DNA from: [Leptolyngbya] sp. PCC 7376
GTDB lineage: Bacteria; Cyanobacteriota; Cyanobacteriia; Cyanobacteriales; MRBY01
Assembly: GCF_000316605.1 (NCBI RefSeq)
Contig: NC_019683.1
Span: forward strand, 2,278,036 to 2,342,035
Direction of reading: 5' to 3'
DNA length: 64,000 nucleotides
Shown piece after piece: positions 47,664-55,409 of the stretch. Under the pieces are notes generated by a model, which worked only from the letters and a program-made list of their open reading frames with translations, searched no databases and was not told the origin of the DNA. Within the stretch, counting starts at the first letter, position 1. Every line of letters starts with the position of its first letter. The position numbers were made by a program, and so were the translations under genes.

Positions 47664-48598
47664 AACGTGAGTTCGGGATAAGGAATAAAGGTTCTAATCA
47701 AGCTGAAGAGAAGGTTTCTTAGGCTGATGACAGTAGGCAATGAGACCGCAAAGCAAGTTGACACAAAAGTTCGCTGGACTGCGATGGCGAGAGTGTTCAA
47801 TCTGAGAAATATTCTTCAGTTGGTCAATGACGGTCTCAATTAAAGCTCGCTTACGAGCCAGCACTTTGTCACGCCAAAGCATCAGGTGATTCTTCATATT
47901 GCGACGAGGCTTAGCTAGAAGCCTCACATCATATTCTTCTTGTAAATACTGTGCCAGAGCTTGAGAGACGTAACCTTTATCGGCAAAGACTTTTCCCGAT
48001 AACCCTTTCAAAAGCTCCACTACCGGCTTTCTATCATTGGTGTTGCCAGGCGTGATTTTAACATTGAGTAATTCGCCATGGTCATTGATAACCAGATGTA
48101 GTTTGAAACCAAAGAACCAACCCACAGAGGTTTTACCTCGAGCGGCATGGCCATCAAAAACGTGATGTTGAGAGATGCGGCGATTGTGACAAACTTTGAT
48201 ACTTGAAGCTGATACCTGTGCATTGACCATAACAGTGCTGTAGGTAGACACATAGAGAGAGGTACTAACGTCGAAGGCATCCACTCCACAAAACGTTGGT
48301 CACTCACTGCTCTGGGAAAAGCTCCTCGCCAGTGATGACGCACATTGATGAGATAGAAATACTTGAAGTGACGATAATGAGATTGATCAAATGCAATCAA
48401 TATCGTCATTATCTCGCTTAAACTCAAGCTTCTTGAGCGACGTCGCCGCCGTTGTTTCGAGGCCAGCAGCTGTTGTTGCCATTGAGGTTCGAAGACTTGG
48501 CAGAAATCATCAACGGCACAAAACAAAGGCTCTAGACTGGTCATCAACTTCCACAATATGCACTTTCTCCTTTTTCTTTCTTATCCCGAACTCACGTT
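47664..48598 (-). mobile_element. IS982-family element copy 2
   Basis: Ends AACGTGAGTTCGGGATAAG (47664-47682) and CTTATCCCGAACTCACGTT (48580-48598) are perfect inverses; the length is 935 bp. It carries a transposase gene with the same frame defects as copy 1. No target duplication is apparent: the left flank ends CTACAGT and the right flank begins TATTAG. The right end lies two bases after the stop of the LRR-TPR-CHAT gene. It cuts an IS1-like fragment on its left. Confidence 0.88.
47694..48544 (-). pseudogene. IS982-family transposase with shared frameshifts
   Basis: On the minus strand [20 protein letters not shown] starts one frame and runs to about 48262. The family sequence [17 protein letters not shown] continues in a second frame, and [20 protein letters not shown] onward in a third, to TAG near 47694. 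The two shifts (CT-repeat expansion at about 48255-48262, and a deletion near 48205 that removes the expected D-S-T) also occur in copy 1. The N-terminal shift of copy 1 is absent here. With the first catalytic Asp missing, the product should be inactive. Confidence 0.85.
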
Positions 48599-48600
48599 TA

Positions 48601-51345
48601 TTAGAGTGATTCACCAATAAGAGTTGGTGCTGCCCAGAGATTTGGGGTTGCCCAGAGTGCTGGGTCATCGGGGTCTTCGGCAAATTCGAGTAGGGTTGCA
48701 AGCATTGCCTGTCGGAGAGCGATCGCCTTATCTCCAGATTGGTCGAGTTGTTGATAAAACTCTTGCATCAGAAAAGCAGTGGAATCGTCAGGGATTTTCC
48801 AAAGAGTAACAATAATGCTGGGAGTTCCAGCGGCAATGAAGGAGCGAGACAGGCCAATAACACCGTCACTTTTAATGTCTCCTTGGGCAGTATCACAGGC
48901 GCTGAGCACCACGAGATCGGCGACCAGTTTTAAGTCGAGAATTTCGTTGGAAGTAAGGTAACCCAAGTCGGTTTCGGTAGGGGCTAAGGCCAAAGCTCCG
49001 GGGGTTCCTAATCCGGCAACATCTTCCAATAATCCATGGGTGGCAATGTGCACAATTCGGGCACTAGAAATGTCTGTCAGAATTTGTTCCTTCGTCGCTT
49101 GTTTTCCGGTGATGGCATTACTTTTAAGGAAATCGGCAATATCCAAGGCTTCCTGTTCTGCGCCGGATAATGGCGATAAGGTTGTGCCCGTTTGCAAGTT
49201 GATTGGCATCTCGGGATTGCCTAACACTAAATCCTTGGCAGCTTCTGGATTACGAGGAAAACCTGCAATCAGATTATGTTCTGGTTTTTTGGCGGCATTG
49301 GCTAGTTTTTGTTGGCGGGTCAGTTCCAAGGCCTGAATTGATGGCGAGGTAAGAATTGTATGGTCTTGGATGAGGTAATGCTCTTCAGCATCTAGGAGCG
49401 CCACAAAGGGAACAAGAAATAGCGAACCTTGGGGGATGAAAACAACCTTTTGATTTTCGTCGGAGGGTAAAAATTCAGCGATCGGTGCAATCAGTATTTC
49501 ATGGAGGGCTTGTAGTTCATCAACGGGATAATACGGCTCGATAAACATCCCATCGCGGCTAGCTTGTACTAAGTCATCAATATCTTGGTTGGCGATATCA
49601 ACCTGTCGAAAATCAATTTCTCCCGTGGGATTAATGACCCAAATATTGAGGTCATCACCAATGATGGAATATTCCACCAAAGTTGAGTCTTGCTCGGCAG
49701 CGATCGCCTTCAATTGCTCAACAGTCGGTGGCTCGGTAGATGGAGGATTATCTTTGAAATTCGTAGCAAGTAATTCGATAAAGGCTCTGGCTCGACCCCG
49801 CTCGGCGATCGCCAAAGCTTCGGATGTTTTCCCTTGGGCAATTAAAACTTGTTGGAGTGTTTTGAAAGTTTCGTTTTGTAGCTCGGATAGAGATACTTTG
49901 TATTCGTCTTGGAGGCCGGGACGCAGAGCTTCCCAAGTTTCAATGGCTTCTAATAAAACAGTTTCTGATGCAGATAATTTTTCTTGGGATAATAAGCTAG
50001 TTCCCATGGAATTGAGAGTGCTACCAACCCCTTTTTTATTGCCAATGTTTGCGTGAATTTCTAAGGCTTTTTCATAGGTGGCGATCGCCTGATCATGGTG
50101 TTCTAATGCTTGCTGGGCATTGCCAATATAGGTAAGAGAGCTAGCGATCGCCGACTGATCACCGAGTTCTTCGGCAAGGGTTAAAGCAGTTTGAAAATAG
50201 GTGAGGGCTTCTGCTGCACTATTTTGTTTTAGGCGAGCATCTCCAATAATGCTCAGGGATAGACGAGTGCCTGCAATACGTCGTTTATCTCCGAGTAAAC
50301 CAGCCTCAAATACGCCTTTAGTTTTTTCAAATCGCTCTAATGCTGAACTCGCACTGGCGATCGCCGCATCATAATTCCCGAGCTGGATTTCCACCAAGGC
50401 CAAATTATTTTCTAAATCTCCTTGGTCGAGAAAGGCGAATAAAGGATTCGTATCAAAATCAAAACCCCCCGTACCAGAGTTATATTCTTCTTGTTTCACC
50501 AAAGCCATTTCAATTGCTTCTTTAGCGGCATTAAGTTGACCAATTTGTTGATAAAGATTACTCAAATTGCCATAGGAAATAATTAGTCCGCCAGTATCTC
50601 CTAGATTCTCCCGGAGCTGAATACTTTTTCTGTAAGTCAGGGTCGCATTAGCATAATTCCCAAGGTTGGTATGGGTATCAGCAATACGGGTTAACATCCG
50701 CGCCATTCTGACTTGATCACCATTCTGAGTATAAATTTCTAATGCATCTTGAAAATGACCTAAAGCACTGGGGAAATCACCATCTTTGTAAGCTGCTTCA
50801 CCGAGAGAAAAAACATCCGTATCTCCGCCAGCGAGCCCTGTAATATCATCACTAAAAACACAAACTCTTGCATTCGGTAACGGGCAAATTTTCTGTTTAA
50901 TCGGATTATCTAAAAAGCTTGCCATGCTCAAATTTGTGAGCGGTGCTAGGGCACGAATATCAGTAATTTGATTCATCCCCAAATCCAAACTAGTGAGATT
51001 CGTGAGTTTGGCGATCGCCGACACATCAGAAATGTCGTTATCCAACAACAGCAACATCTGCAACTGCGTTAAAGTCCCAATCGGCCGCACATCGCGAATA
51101 TTTTGACCGGGCAAGGCAAGTAACGGTACTCCGCTGAGTAGCGTTTGAGCAGTGTCGCAATCCGTCGTTCCCACCTGTCCCAGAAGCACCTGCACCGTAT
51201 GGCGGGCATCCTCTGAAATCTGGTCTTGGTTTTGGCACCATTCCGCAAAGGTTTGGTAGTCAGGAGTCGCATTCGTCGGAGCAGTAACACTCACACAGGC
51301 GATCGCACTTAAACACAGACTAGCGGCGGAGAACTTAGAATTCAT
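48601..51345 (-). CDS. exported LRR-TPR-CHAT protease-like protein
   Basis: 914 residues: a signal peptide (to about 27, ending APTNA); leucine-rich repeats at about 75-150 (LTQLQMLLLLDNDISDVSAI, NLTSLDLGMNQITDIRAL); at least seven TPRs at about 180-480; and a CHAT caspase-like domain at about 590-910. Catalytic candidates are His770 in IVHIATHG and Cys817 in VVLSACDTAQG. An LRR-TPR-CHAT order with a secretion signal is unusual. DUF928 lies 62 bp upstream and is probably co-transcribed. CHAT proteins are peptidases in several conflict systems; here an extracytoplasmic role is inferred. Confidence 0.9.
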   Translation of the reverse strand: MNSKFSAASLCLSAIACVSVTAPTNATPDYQTFAEWCQNQDQISEDARHTVQVLLGQVGTTDCDTAQTLLSGVPLLALPGQNIRDVRPIGTLTQLQMLLLLDNDISDVSAIAKLTNLTSLDLGMNQITDIRALAPLTNLSMASFLDNPIKQKICPLPNARVCVFSDDITGLAGGDTDVFSLGEAAYKDGDFPSALGHFQDALEIYTQNGDQVRMARMLTRIADTHTNLGNYANATLTYRKSIQLRENLGDTGGLIISYGNLSNLYQQIGQLNAAKEAIEMALVKQEEYNSGTGGFDFDTNPLFAFLDQGDLENNLALVEIQLGNYDAAIASASSALERFEKTKGVFEAGLLGDKRRIAGTRLSLSIIGDARLKQNSAAEALTYFQTALTLAEELGDQSAIASSLTYIGNAQQALEHHDQAIATYEKALEIHANIGNKKGVGSTLNSMGTSLLSQEKLSASETVLLEAIETWEALRPGLQDEYKVSLSELQNETFKTLQQVLIAQGKTSEALAIAERGRARAFIELLATNFKDNPPSTEPPTVEQLKAIAAEQDSTLVEYSIIGDDLNIWVINPTGEIDFRQVDIANQDIDDLVQASRDGMFIEPYYPVDELQALHEILIAPIAEFLPSDENQKVVFIPQGSLFLVPFVALLDAEEHYLIQDHTILTSPSIQALELTRQQKLANAAKKPEHNLIAGFPRNPEAAKDLVLGNPEMPINLQTGTTLSPLSGAEQEALDIADFLKSNAITGKQATKEQILTDISSARIVHIATHGLLEDVAGLGTPGALALAPTETDLGYLTSNEILDLKLVADLVVLSACDTAQGDIKSDGVIGLSRSFIAAGTPSIIVTLWKIPDDSTAFLMQEFYQQLDQSGDKAIALRQAMLATLLEFAEDPDDPALWATPNLWAAPTLIGESL

Positions 51346-51407
51346 AAGAAAAATAGGTAAAGAAAAAGGCGCAAACTTCTTATCTACGCCCTCAATGTTG
51401 AATTGGA

Positions 51408-52139
51408 TTATTCCGGAAGTATTGCAGTATCAGGTTCCATCGGCATCAGCTCTGGCAGCAACGGAACACCCACAAAATCATTTAATTCCACTGATTCGAG
51501 CAGATTGTCCACTGCAGTTTGACCTTCGTTATATGCGGCATTAAGAGCGTCATACCATAGCCCCATATCGGCCAGCTCAGTGGCGCTTTGCTCTGAAATA
51601 TCAATATCCGTTAAACGATGAATCCAACCATTGGTTTTGAGATCAGTGCTGCGATCCTCTGCATCACACACCACGTTGAAATACCACTGATACGCAATCG
51701 GTTTACCTGTCGTATTTGTGCCAGCTTCGAGGGCAATATCTTCTGGGAGAGCGATCGCCACGACACCCGCTTCAGTTGGTGCTGCAAATTGCGCTTTGTG
51801 AATTGATTTACGGCCTTTAAAAATCGAAAACTCTACATAATCAGCGCTTACTTCTGGCAGGTAAACATAAAATTCAGGATTTGCGCTACCTGTGAGGGGC
51901 ATTCCAAACGCTTCACCGGGAAGCAAAGAAGCGAGTTTGATGTCTCCTGTCGAACAGTCACCACTGGCACGAGGGGGAGGCAGACGACGACGATCAGGAA
52001 CGGCAGCACCAAAGGGTGCTCTAAAGGCTTGTGCTATCAGTTGTGGCGGTGTTGTCCTAGCTTGAGCTGGCATCATGCCAATTACCTGAGCGAACACGAG
52101 CAGAGAAAGAGGTAGAGATTTCACAATGGCATTCAACAT
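51408..52139 (-). CDS. DUF928 domain protein, exported
   Basis: 243 residues from ATG 52139, with a signal peptide (MLNAIVKSLPLSLLVFAQVI to about ARTT) and a mature part with FYVYLPEVSADYVEFSIFKG, AIALPEDIALEAGTNTTGKP and YQWYFNVVCDAEDRS. This is the DUF928 pattern, with two cysteines in the mature protein. DUF928 genes often neighbour CHAT and secretion genes in cyanobacteria. It lies 62 bp upstream of the CHAT gene. An earlier start at 52187 would give a hydrophobic but atypical leader. Confidence 0.88.
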   Translation of the reverse strand: MLNAIVKSLPLSLLVFAQVIGMMPAQARTTPPQLIAQAFRAPFGAAVPDRRRLPPPRASGDCSTGDIKLASLLPGEAFGMPLTGSANPEFYVYLPEVSADYVEFSIFKGRKSIHKAQFAAPTEAGVVAIALPEDIALEAGTNTTGKPIAYQWYFNVVCDAEDRSTDLKTNGWIHRLTDIDISEQSATELADMGLWYDALNAAYNEGQTAVDNLLESVELNDFVGVPLLPELMPMEPDTAILPE

Positions 52140-52196
52140 AGTCACAACAAAAAGCACAATATTTAATACAACAAACGGGGCAAGCAATCCGGCGAG

Positions 52197-52301
52197 TTAA
52201 TTGGGCATAAAGAGCCACCAAGGGGTCGGCTGGGTTCTCCAGAGCTTGATGGTACGGTCATAACTCCCGCTGGCTATAGTCTTCCCATAGAGGTTGGTCA
52301 T
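52197..52301 (-). pseudogene. fragment duplicating the 3' end of the WD40 gene
   Basis: The minus strand reads GKTIASGSYDRTIKLWRTQP and TPWWLFMPN, then TAA. This is the last WD repeat and tail of the gene at 55410-57431, which has GSYDRTIKLWETQPTPWWLF. DNA identity is roughly 85 percent over about 90 bp, in the same orientation. No other WD40 sequence remains. It marks one edge of the plus-strand cassette. Confidence 0.8.
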
Positions 52302-52413
52302 TCTTCCAGTGTAGGTTCAATTTTTGAAGCAGCCAGATTCTAAAAAGGTACTTTAAAATTTGAGTAATACTACAAATCAGCACACCAAGTTCATAGGAAT
52401 TTAGAGCCGAATT

Positions 52414-52878
52414 ATGATTGAACCTGTTACTGCAACTATTGCGACGTCAGTCGCCACCATTTTGTTCACGAAAGCGCTCGAAAAGACTGGTGAAAATCTG
52501 GGGGATATGGCTTCTGAGCAAATAGGGAAACTCTGGGATGCGGTGCGGGCAAAGTTTCAGGCGGAAGATGTAGCGGGGAAAATCACAAAAGCAGAAGCTG
52601 ATCCTTCTGAGAAAAATGTTGGGCGTTTTCAAAGTGAACTGGAGGAATTGCTGGAAGATGATGGAGAATTTCTCGCGGAACTCCAAGGGATTTTGGCGGC
52701 ATTAGAAGGGGACGCTCAGGTGAAACAGGTGTTGCTAAAAAATATCGATGTGGCTGGGGATGCGGAAATTGGTGATATGAGCCAATCCAGTTCTGGGGGC
52801 AATGTCAGTCAGGAAGCGATTACAGATGTGAAGGTGGGCGGCAATCTCAAAATTGGCAATGTCGATCAGCAAGGCTAA
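52414..52878 (+). CDS. putative NLR-paired effector with hydrophobic N-terminal helix and two amyloid-like motifs
   Basis: 154 residues. The first 25 (IEPVTATIATSVATILFTKA) form a hydrophobic, weakly amphipathic helix without a cleavage site. The acidic middle (55-105) is helical. The C-terminus has two 12-residue motifs, VAGDAEIGDMSQ (113-124) and VGGNLKIGNVDQ (141-152), separated by a Ser/Gly linker. The next gene's product starts with VHGNLTVGDITQ. This layout (membrane-targeting helix domain plus C-terminal amyloid motif shared with an NLR) matches the Bell-type effectors described with bacterial amyloid signalling sequences. Membrane-permeabilising action is therefore inferred. The start ATG 52414 has no strong binding site. 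Confidence 0.75.
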   Translation: MIEPVTATIATSVATILFTKALEKTGENLGDMASEQIGKLWDAVRAKFQAEDVAGKITKAEADPSEKNVGRFQSELEELLEDDGEFLAELQGILAALEGDAQVKQVLLKNIDVAGDAEIGDMSQSSSGGNVSQEAITDVKVGGNLKIGNVDQQG

Positions 52879-52884
52879 TCAAAA

Positions 52885-52982
52885 ATCCTTCCCTAGGGAA
52901 GGTGCCCGAAGGGTGGAAGGGGTTCGATCAGTTATGTAACCCACGGAGAACCCACCCCTAACCCCTCCCAAGAGGGGATTTG
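52885..52982. repeat. intergenic palindromic repeat between effector and NLR genes
   Basis: The stretch holds TCCTTCCCTAGGGAAGG near its left end and ACCCCTCCCAAGAGGGGAT near its right. Both are palindromic, the latter typical of dispersed cyanobacterial intergenic repeats. The middle contains GTGCCCGAAGGGTGG. The hairpins could lower expression of the downstream gene or stabilise mRNA. A terminator role is unlikely, because no T-run follows. Confidence 0.6.
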
Positions 52983-52991
52983 GAGCAAAGG

Positions 52992-55355
52992 ATGACAGAA
53001 TTTGACGCGCAGAAAAAGATAATTCAAAAGGCGATTAGTGACATTGTTGTTCACGGTAATCTGACGGTGGGGGACATCACCCAGATTATTAATCTGCCGC
53101 AGCCAGAACGGTTTATCCCAGAGGAAACCCCTGCCAATTTGCTGACCAGCAACACCGTAAAGTTTGTGGGTCGAGAAAAGAAACTCATCGAACTTCATGA
53201 TCTGCTGCGCTCACGTAATGCGGTGATGGTGACAGCTTTGGCGGGGATGGGCGGTGTCGGAAAAACGGAACTGGCAACGCAATATGCTTGGCTCTATTAC
53301 CTCACGGAAGCTTATCCGGGGGGGATCTGTTGGGTGCGATCGCGGAATGAAGATATTGGTCTACAGATTACGGGATTTGCGCGGGAAAAGTTTGGGCTGA
53401 ATATTCCTGATGCGCTCACTGATCCAGTAGCGCGGGTAAAACATTGCTGGAATCGTTGGTTGGCAGGAAATGTGCTGGTCGTGTTTGATGATGCGGCAGA
53501 TTATCAGAAGATTATCCCCTATCTGCCTCAAGAGCCTCGGTTTAAGGTGCTGGTGACGACGCGGCTAGATTTGGATTTGCCGAAACTGAACCTGAATGTG
53601 CTGGACGAAGACGAAGCATTGCAATTGCTAGGGGAATGGATCGGGGCGGCTCAGCTAGCGGAACAGAAAGAAGACGGGAAAGAATTGGCATTGCGGTTGG
53701 GCTATTTGCCGTTAGCCTTGAACTTGGTTGGGCGCTATGTGCGAAAACGAAGAATTTCTTTGGCAGAAATGCTCGATAGGTTGGCAAAAAAAGGCTTAGA
53801 GCATCCAGCATTGGATGTAGACAAAAACGATAAAACTTGGACGTTACAGATTGAACGGGGAGTCAAGGCGGCGTTTGAGTTGAGTTGGGCGGAATTGTCG
53901 GACAGTGCGAAGGTACTGGGGATGCTGTTGGGAATTTTTGCACAGGCTGTGATTCCGTGGGAACTGCCAGAAAAGATATTAGTCTCGCTCGATCAGGCAG
54001 TTGAAGATATTGAAGATGCACGATTAGAGCTAACAAATTTACATTTACTTCAACAACAACAGAATTGCTTTCTATTGCATCAATTAATCCGAGAATTCAT
54101 GCAGAGAAAGTTGACTACACCGAATTATCAAGATTGGAGATCTCAATTAAGACGAAAAGTTGTCATGTTAATGGTTGAACAAAGTAGAGAGAACATTTAT
54201 GCAACATTAACGTTACAACAATTAAAACATATAGAAAAGCTTATCCCTCATCTCAAAGAAGTAGCAAGAGAATATTTAGACTTATTTCTTGATGAAGATC
54301 ATGGAATCATGTGGATTCATGTAGGATTAGCTAGATTTTACAAAAATCAAACCCAGTACGTAGATACAGAATATTGGTATGAAAAATGTTTAGAGATAGT
54401 AACAGAAAGATTTGGAGAGAGTCATATTGATGTAGCAACTAGTCTAAATAACTTAGCTGATTTTTGCCGATTAAAAGGCGATTATCACAAAGCTGAAGCT
54501 CTTCATTTACGCTCATTAGAGATTACTGTGAAAATATTAGGAGAAGAGGATTTAGAGACAGCTAAAAGTACGCATAATCTAGCATTGACTTATCGAGCTC
54601 AAGGCCATTTTCAGAAAGCAGAATTTTATTTTTTGCGCTCACTTTCTATCTTTGAAAGACAATTAGACTCCGAACATCTTTTGATAGCAACAAACCTATC
54701 TAATTTATCTGAACTATATCTCTACCGAAAACTCTATATGAAAGCAAGACCTTATGTGTTGCGCTCACTTGAAATTAGAGAAAAAAAGCTAGTAAAAAAC
54801 CATCCTGATATAGCTATTAGCTTAAACTCCTTAGGAAACATATATCATTTCCAGAGGAAATATGCACAAGCAGAAGAGTTATTATTGCATTCTTTATTAA
54901 TCTTGGAAGAAAATTTTGGCAAAGAGCACCTTTATAATGCAGCAATTCATGTTAGTTTGGGAGCTTTATATACTACGCAAAAGCGTTACTCTGAAGCAGA
55001 GTCACACATACTAAACTCACTACTCATTAGGCAAAAGAAACTGGGGGGTAGTCACCCCGATATTGCTAATAGCTTAATCAATCTAGGAACTATTTATTAT
55101 TCTCAAGGAAATAAAAAGAAAGCATTGGATTCATATCATCAAGCTTTGTCTATATTAAAAACTTCTCTGGGGAATAGTAATCCTGAAACACTCACAGCTC
55201 AGAAGAATATAAGCAGATTACAAAGATTAGATTCTGTAGGAGGAAAAGTTTTTATATTTCTCATCACTCTCCCGATAGTTCCTTTGTATTTATGTTGGCA
55301 GTTACTTCGCGTAATACTTCAGGCTTTATTTTCTTTACTAAGGCTCAGGATTTAA
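52992..55355 (+). CDS. NB-ARC/TPR NLR-like STAND ATPase
   Basis: 787 residues from ATG 52992. Residues 1-36 hold the shared motif VHGNLTVGDITQ (20-31). NB-ARC: P-loop GMGGVGKT (85-92), Walker B VLVVFDD (161-167), RNBS-B-like KVLVTTR (185-191), GLPL-like GYLPLAL (237-243). Residues about 440-740 are Tpr_12-type repeats, each about 42 residues (for example DVATSLNNLADFCRLKGDYH). The last 35 residues are hydrophobic (KVFIFLITLPIVPLYLCWQL) and may anchor in a membrane. ATG 52992 is favoured over TTG 52980. From about 54,000 the DNA becomes distinctly AT-rich. The trigger sensed by the TPRs is unknown. Confidence 0.9.
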   Translation: MTEFDAQKKIIQKAISDIVVHGNLTVGDITQIINLPQPERFIPEETPANLLTSNTVKFVGREKKLIELHDLLRSRNAVMVTALAGMGGVGKTELATQYAWLYYLTEAYPGGICWVRSRNEDIGLQITGFAREKFGLNIPDALTDPVARVKHCWNRWLAGNVLVVFDDAADYQKIIPYLPQEPRFKVLVTTRLDLDLPKLNLNVLDEDEALQLLGEWIGAAQLAEQKEDGKELALRLGYLPLALNLVGRYVRKRRISLAEMLDRLAKKGLEHPALDVDKNDKTWTLQIERGVKAAFELSWAELSDSAKVLGMLLGIFAQAVIPWELPEKILVSLDQAVEDIEDARLELTNLHLLQQQQNCFLLHQLIREFMQRKLTTPNYQDWRSQLRRKVVMLMVEQSRENIYATLTLQQLKHIEKLIPHLKEVAREYLDLFLDEDHGIMWIHVGLARFYKNQTQYVDTEYWYEKCLEIVTERFGESHIDVATSLNNLADFCRLKGDYHKAEALHLRSLEITVKILGEEDLETAKSTHNLALTYRAQGHFQKAEFYFLRSLSIFERQLDSEHLLIATNLSNLSELYLYRKLYMKARPYVLRSLEIREKKLVKNHPDIAISLNSLGNIYHFQRKYAQAEELLLHSLLILEENFGKEHLYNAAIHVSLGALYTTQKRYSEAESHILNSLLIRQKKLGGSHPDIANSLINLGTIYYSQGNKKKALDSYHQALSILKTSLGNSNPETLTAQKNISRLQRLDSVGGKVFIFLITLPIVPLYLCWQLLRVILQALFSLLRLRI

Positions 55356-55409
55356 TAAAATCCTATTGAATTTATTTCATGATGTCATCACAGTTGATAG
55401 CTTAGACGC

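Noticed and set aside
47650-48610. Target-site duplication for IS982 copy 2
   Set aside because: The flanks CTACAGT and TATTAG do not match, so no duplication can be claimed; the copy may have been moved by recombination.
49589-50056. 155-residue plus-strand ORF opposite the CHAT gene
   Set aside because: It mirrors a gene with clear TPR and CHAT motifs; composition is typical of an antisense frame (Ser/Cys/Arg-rich).
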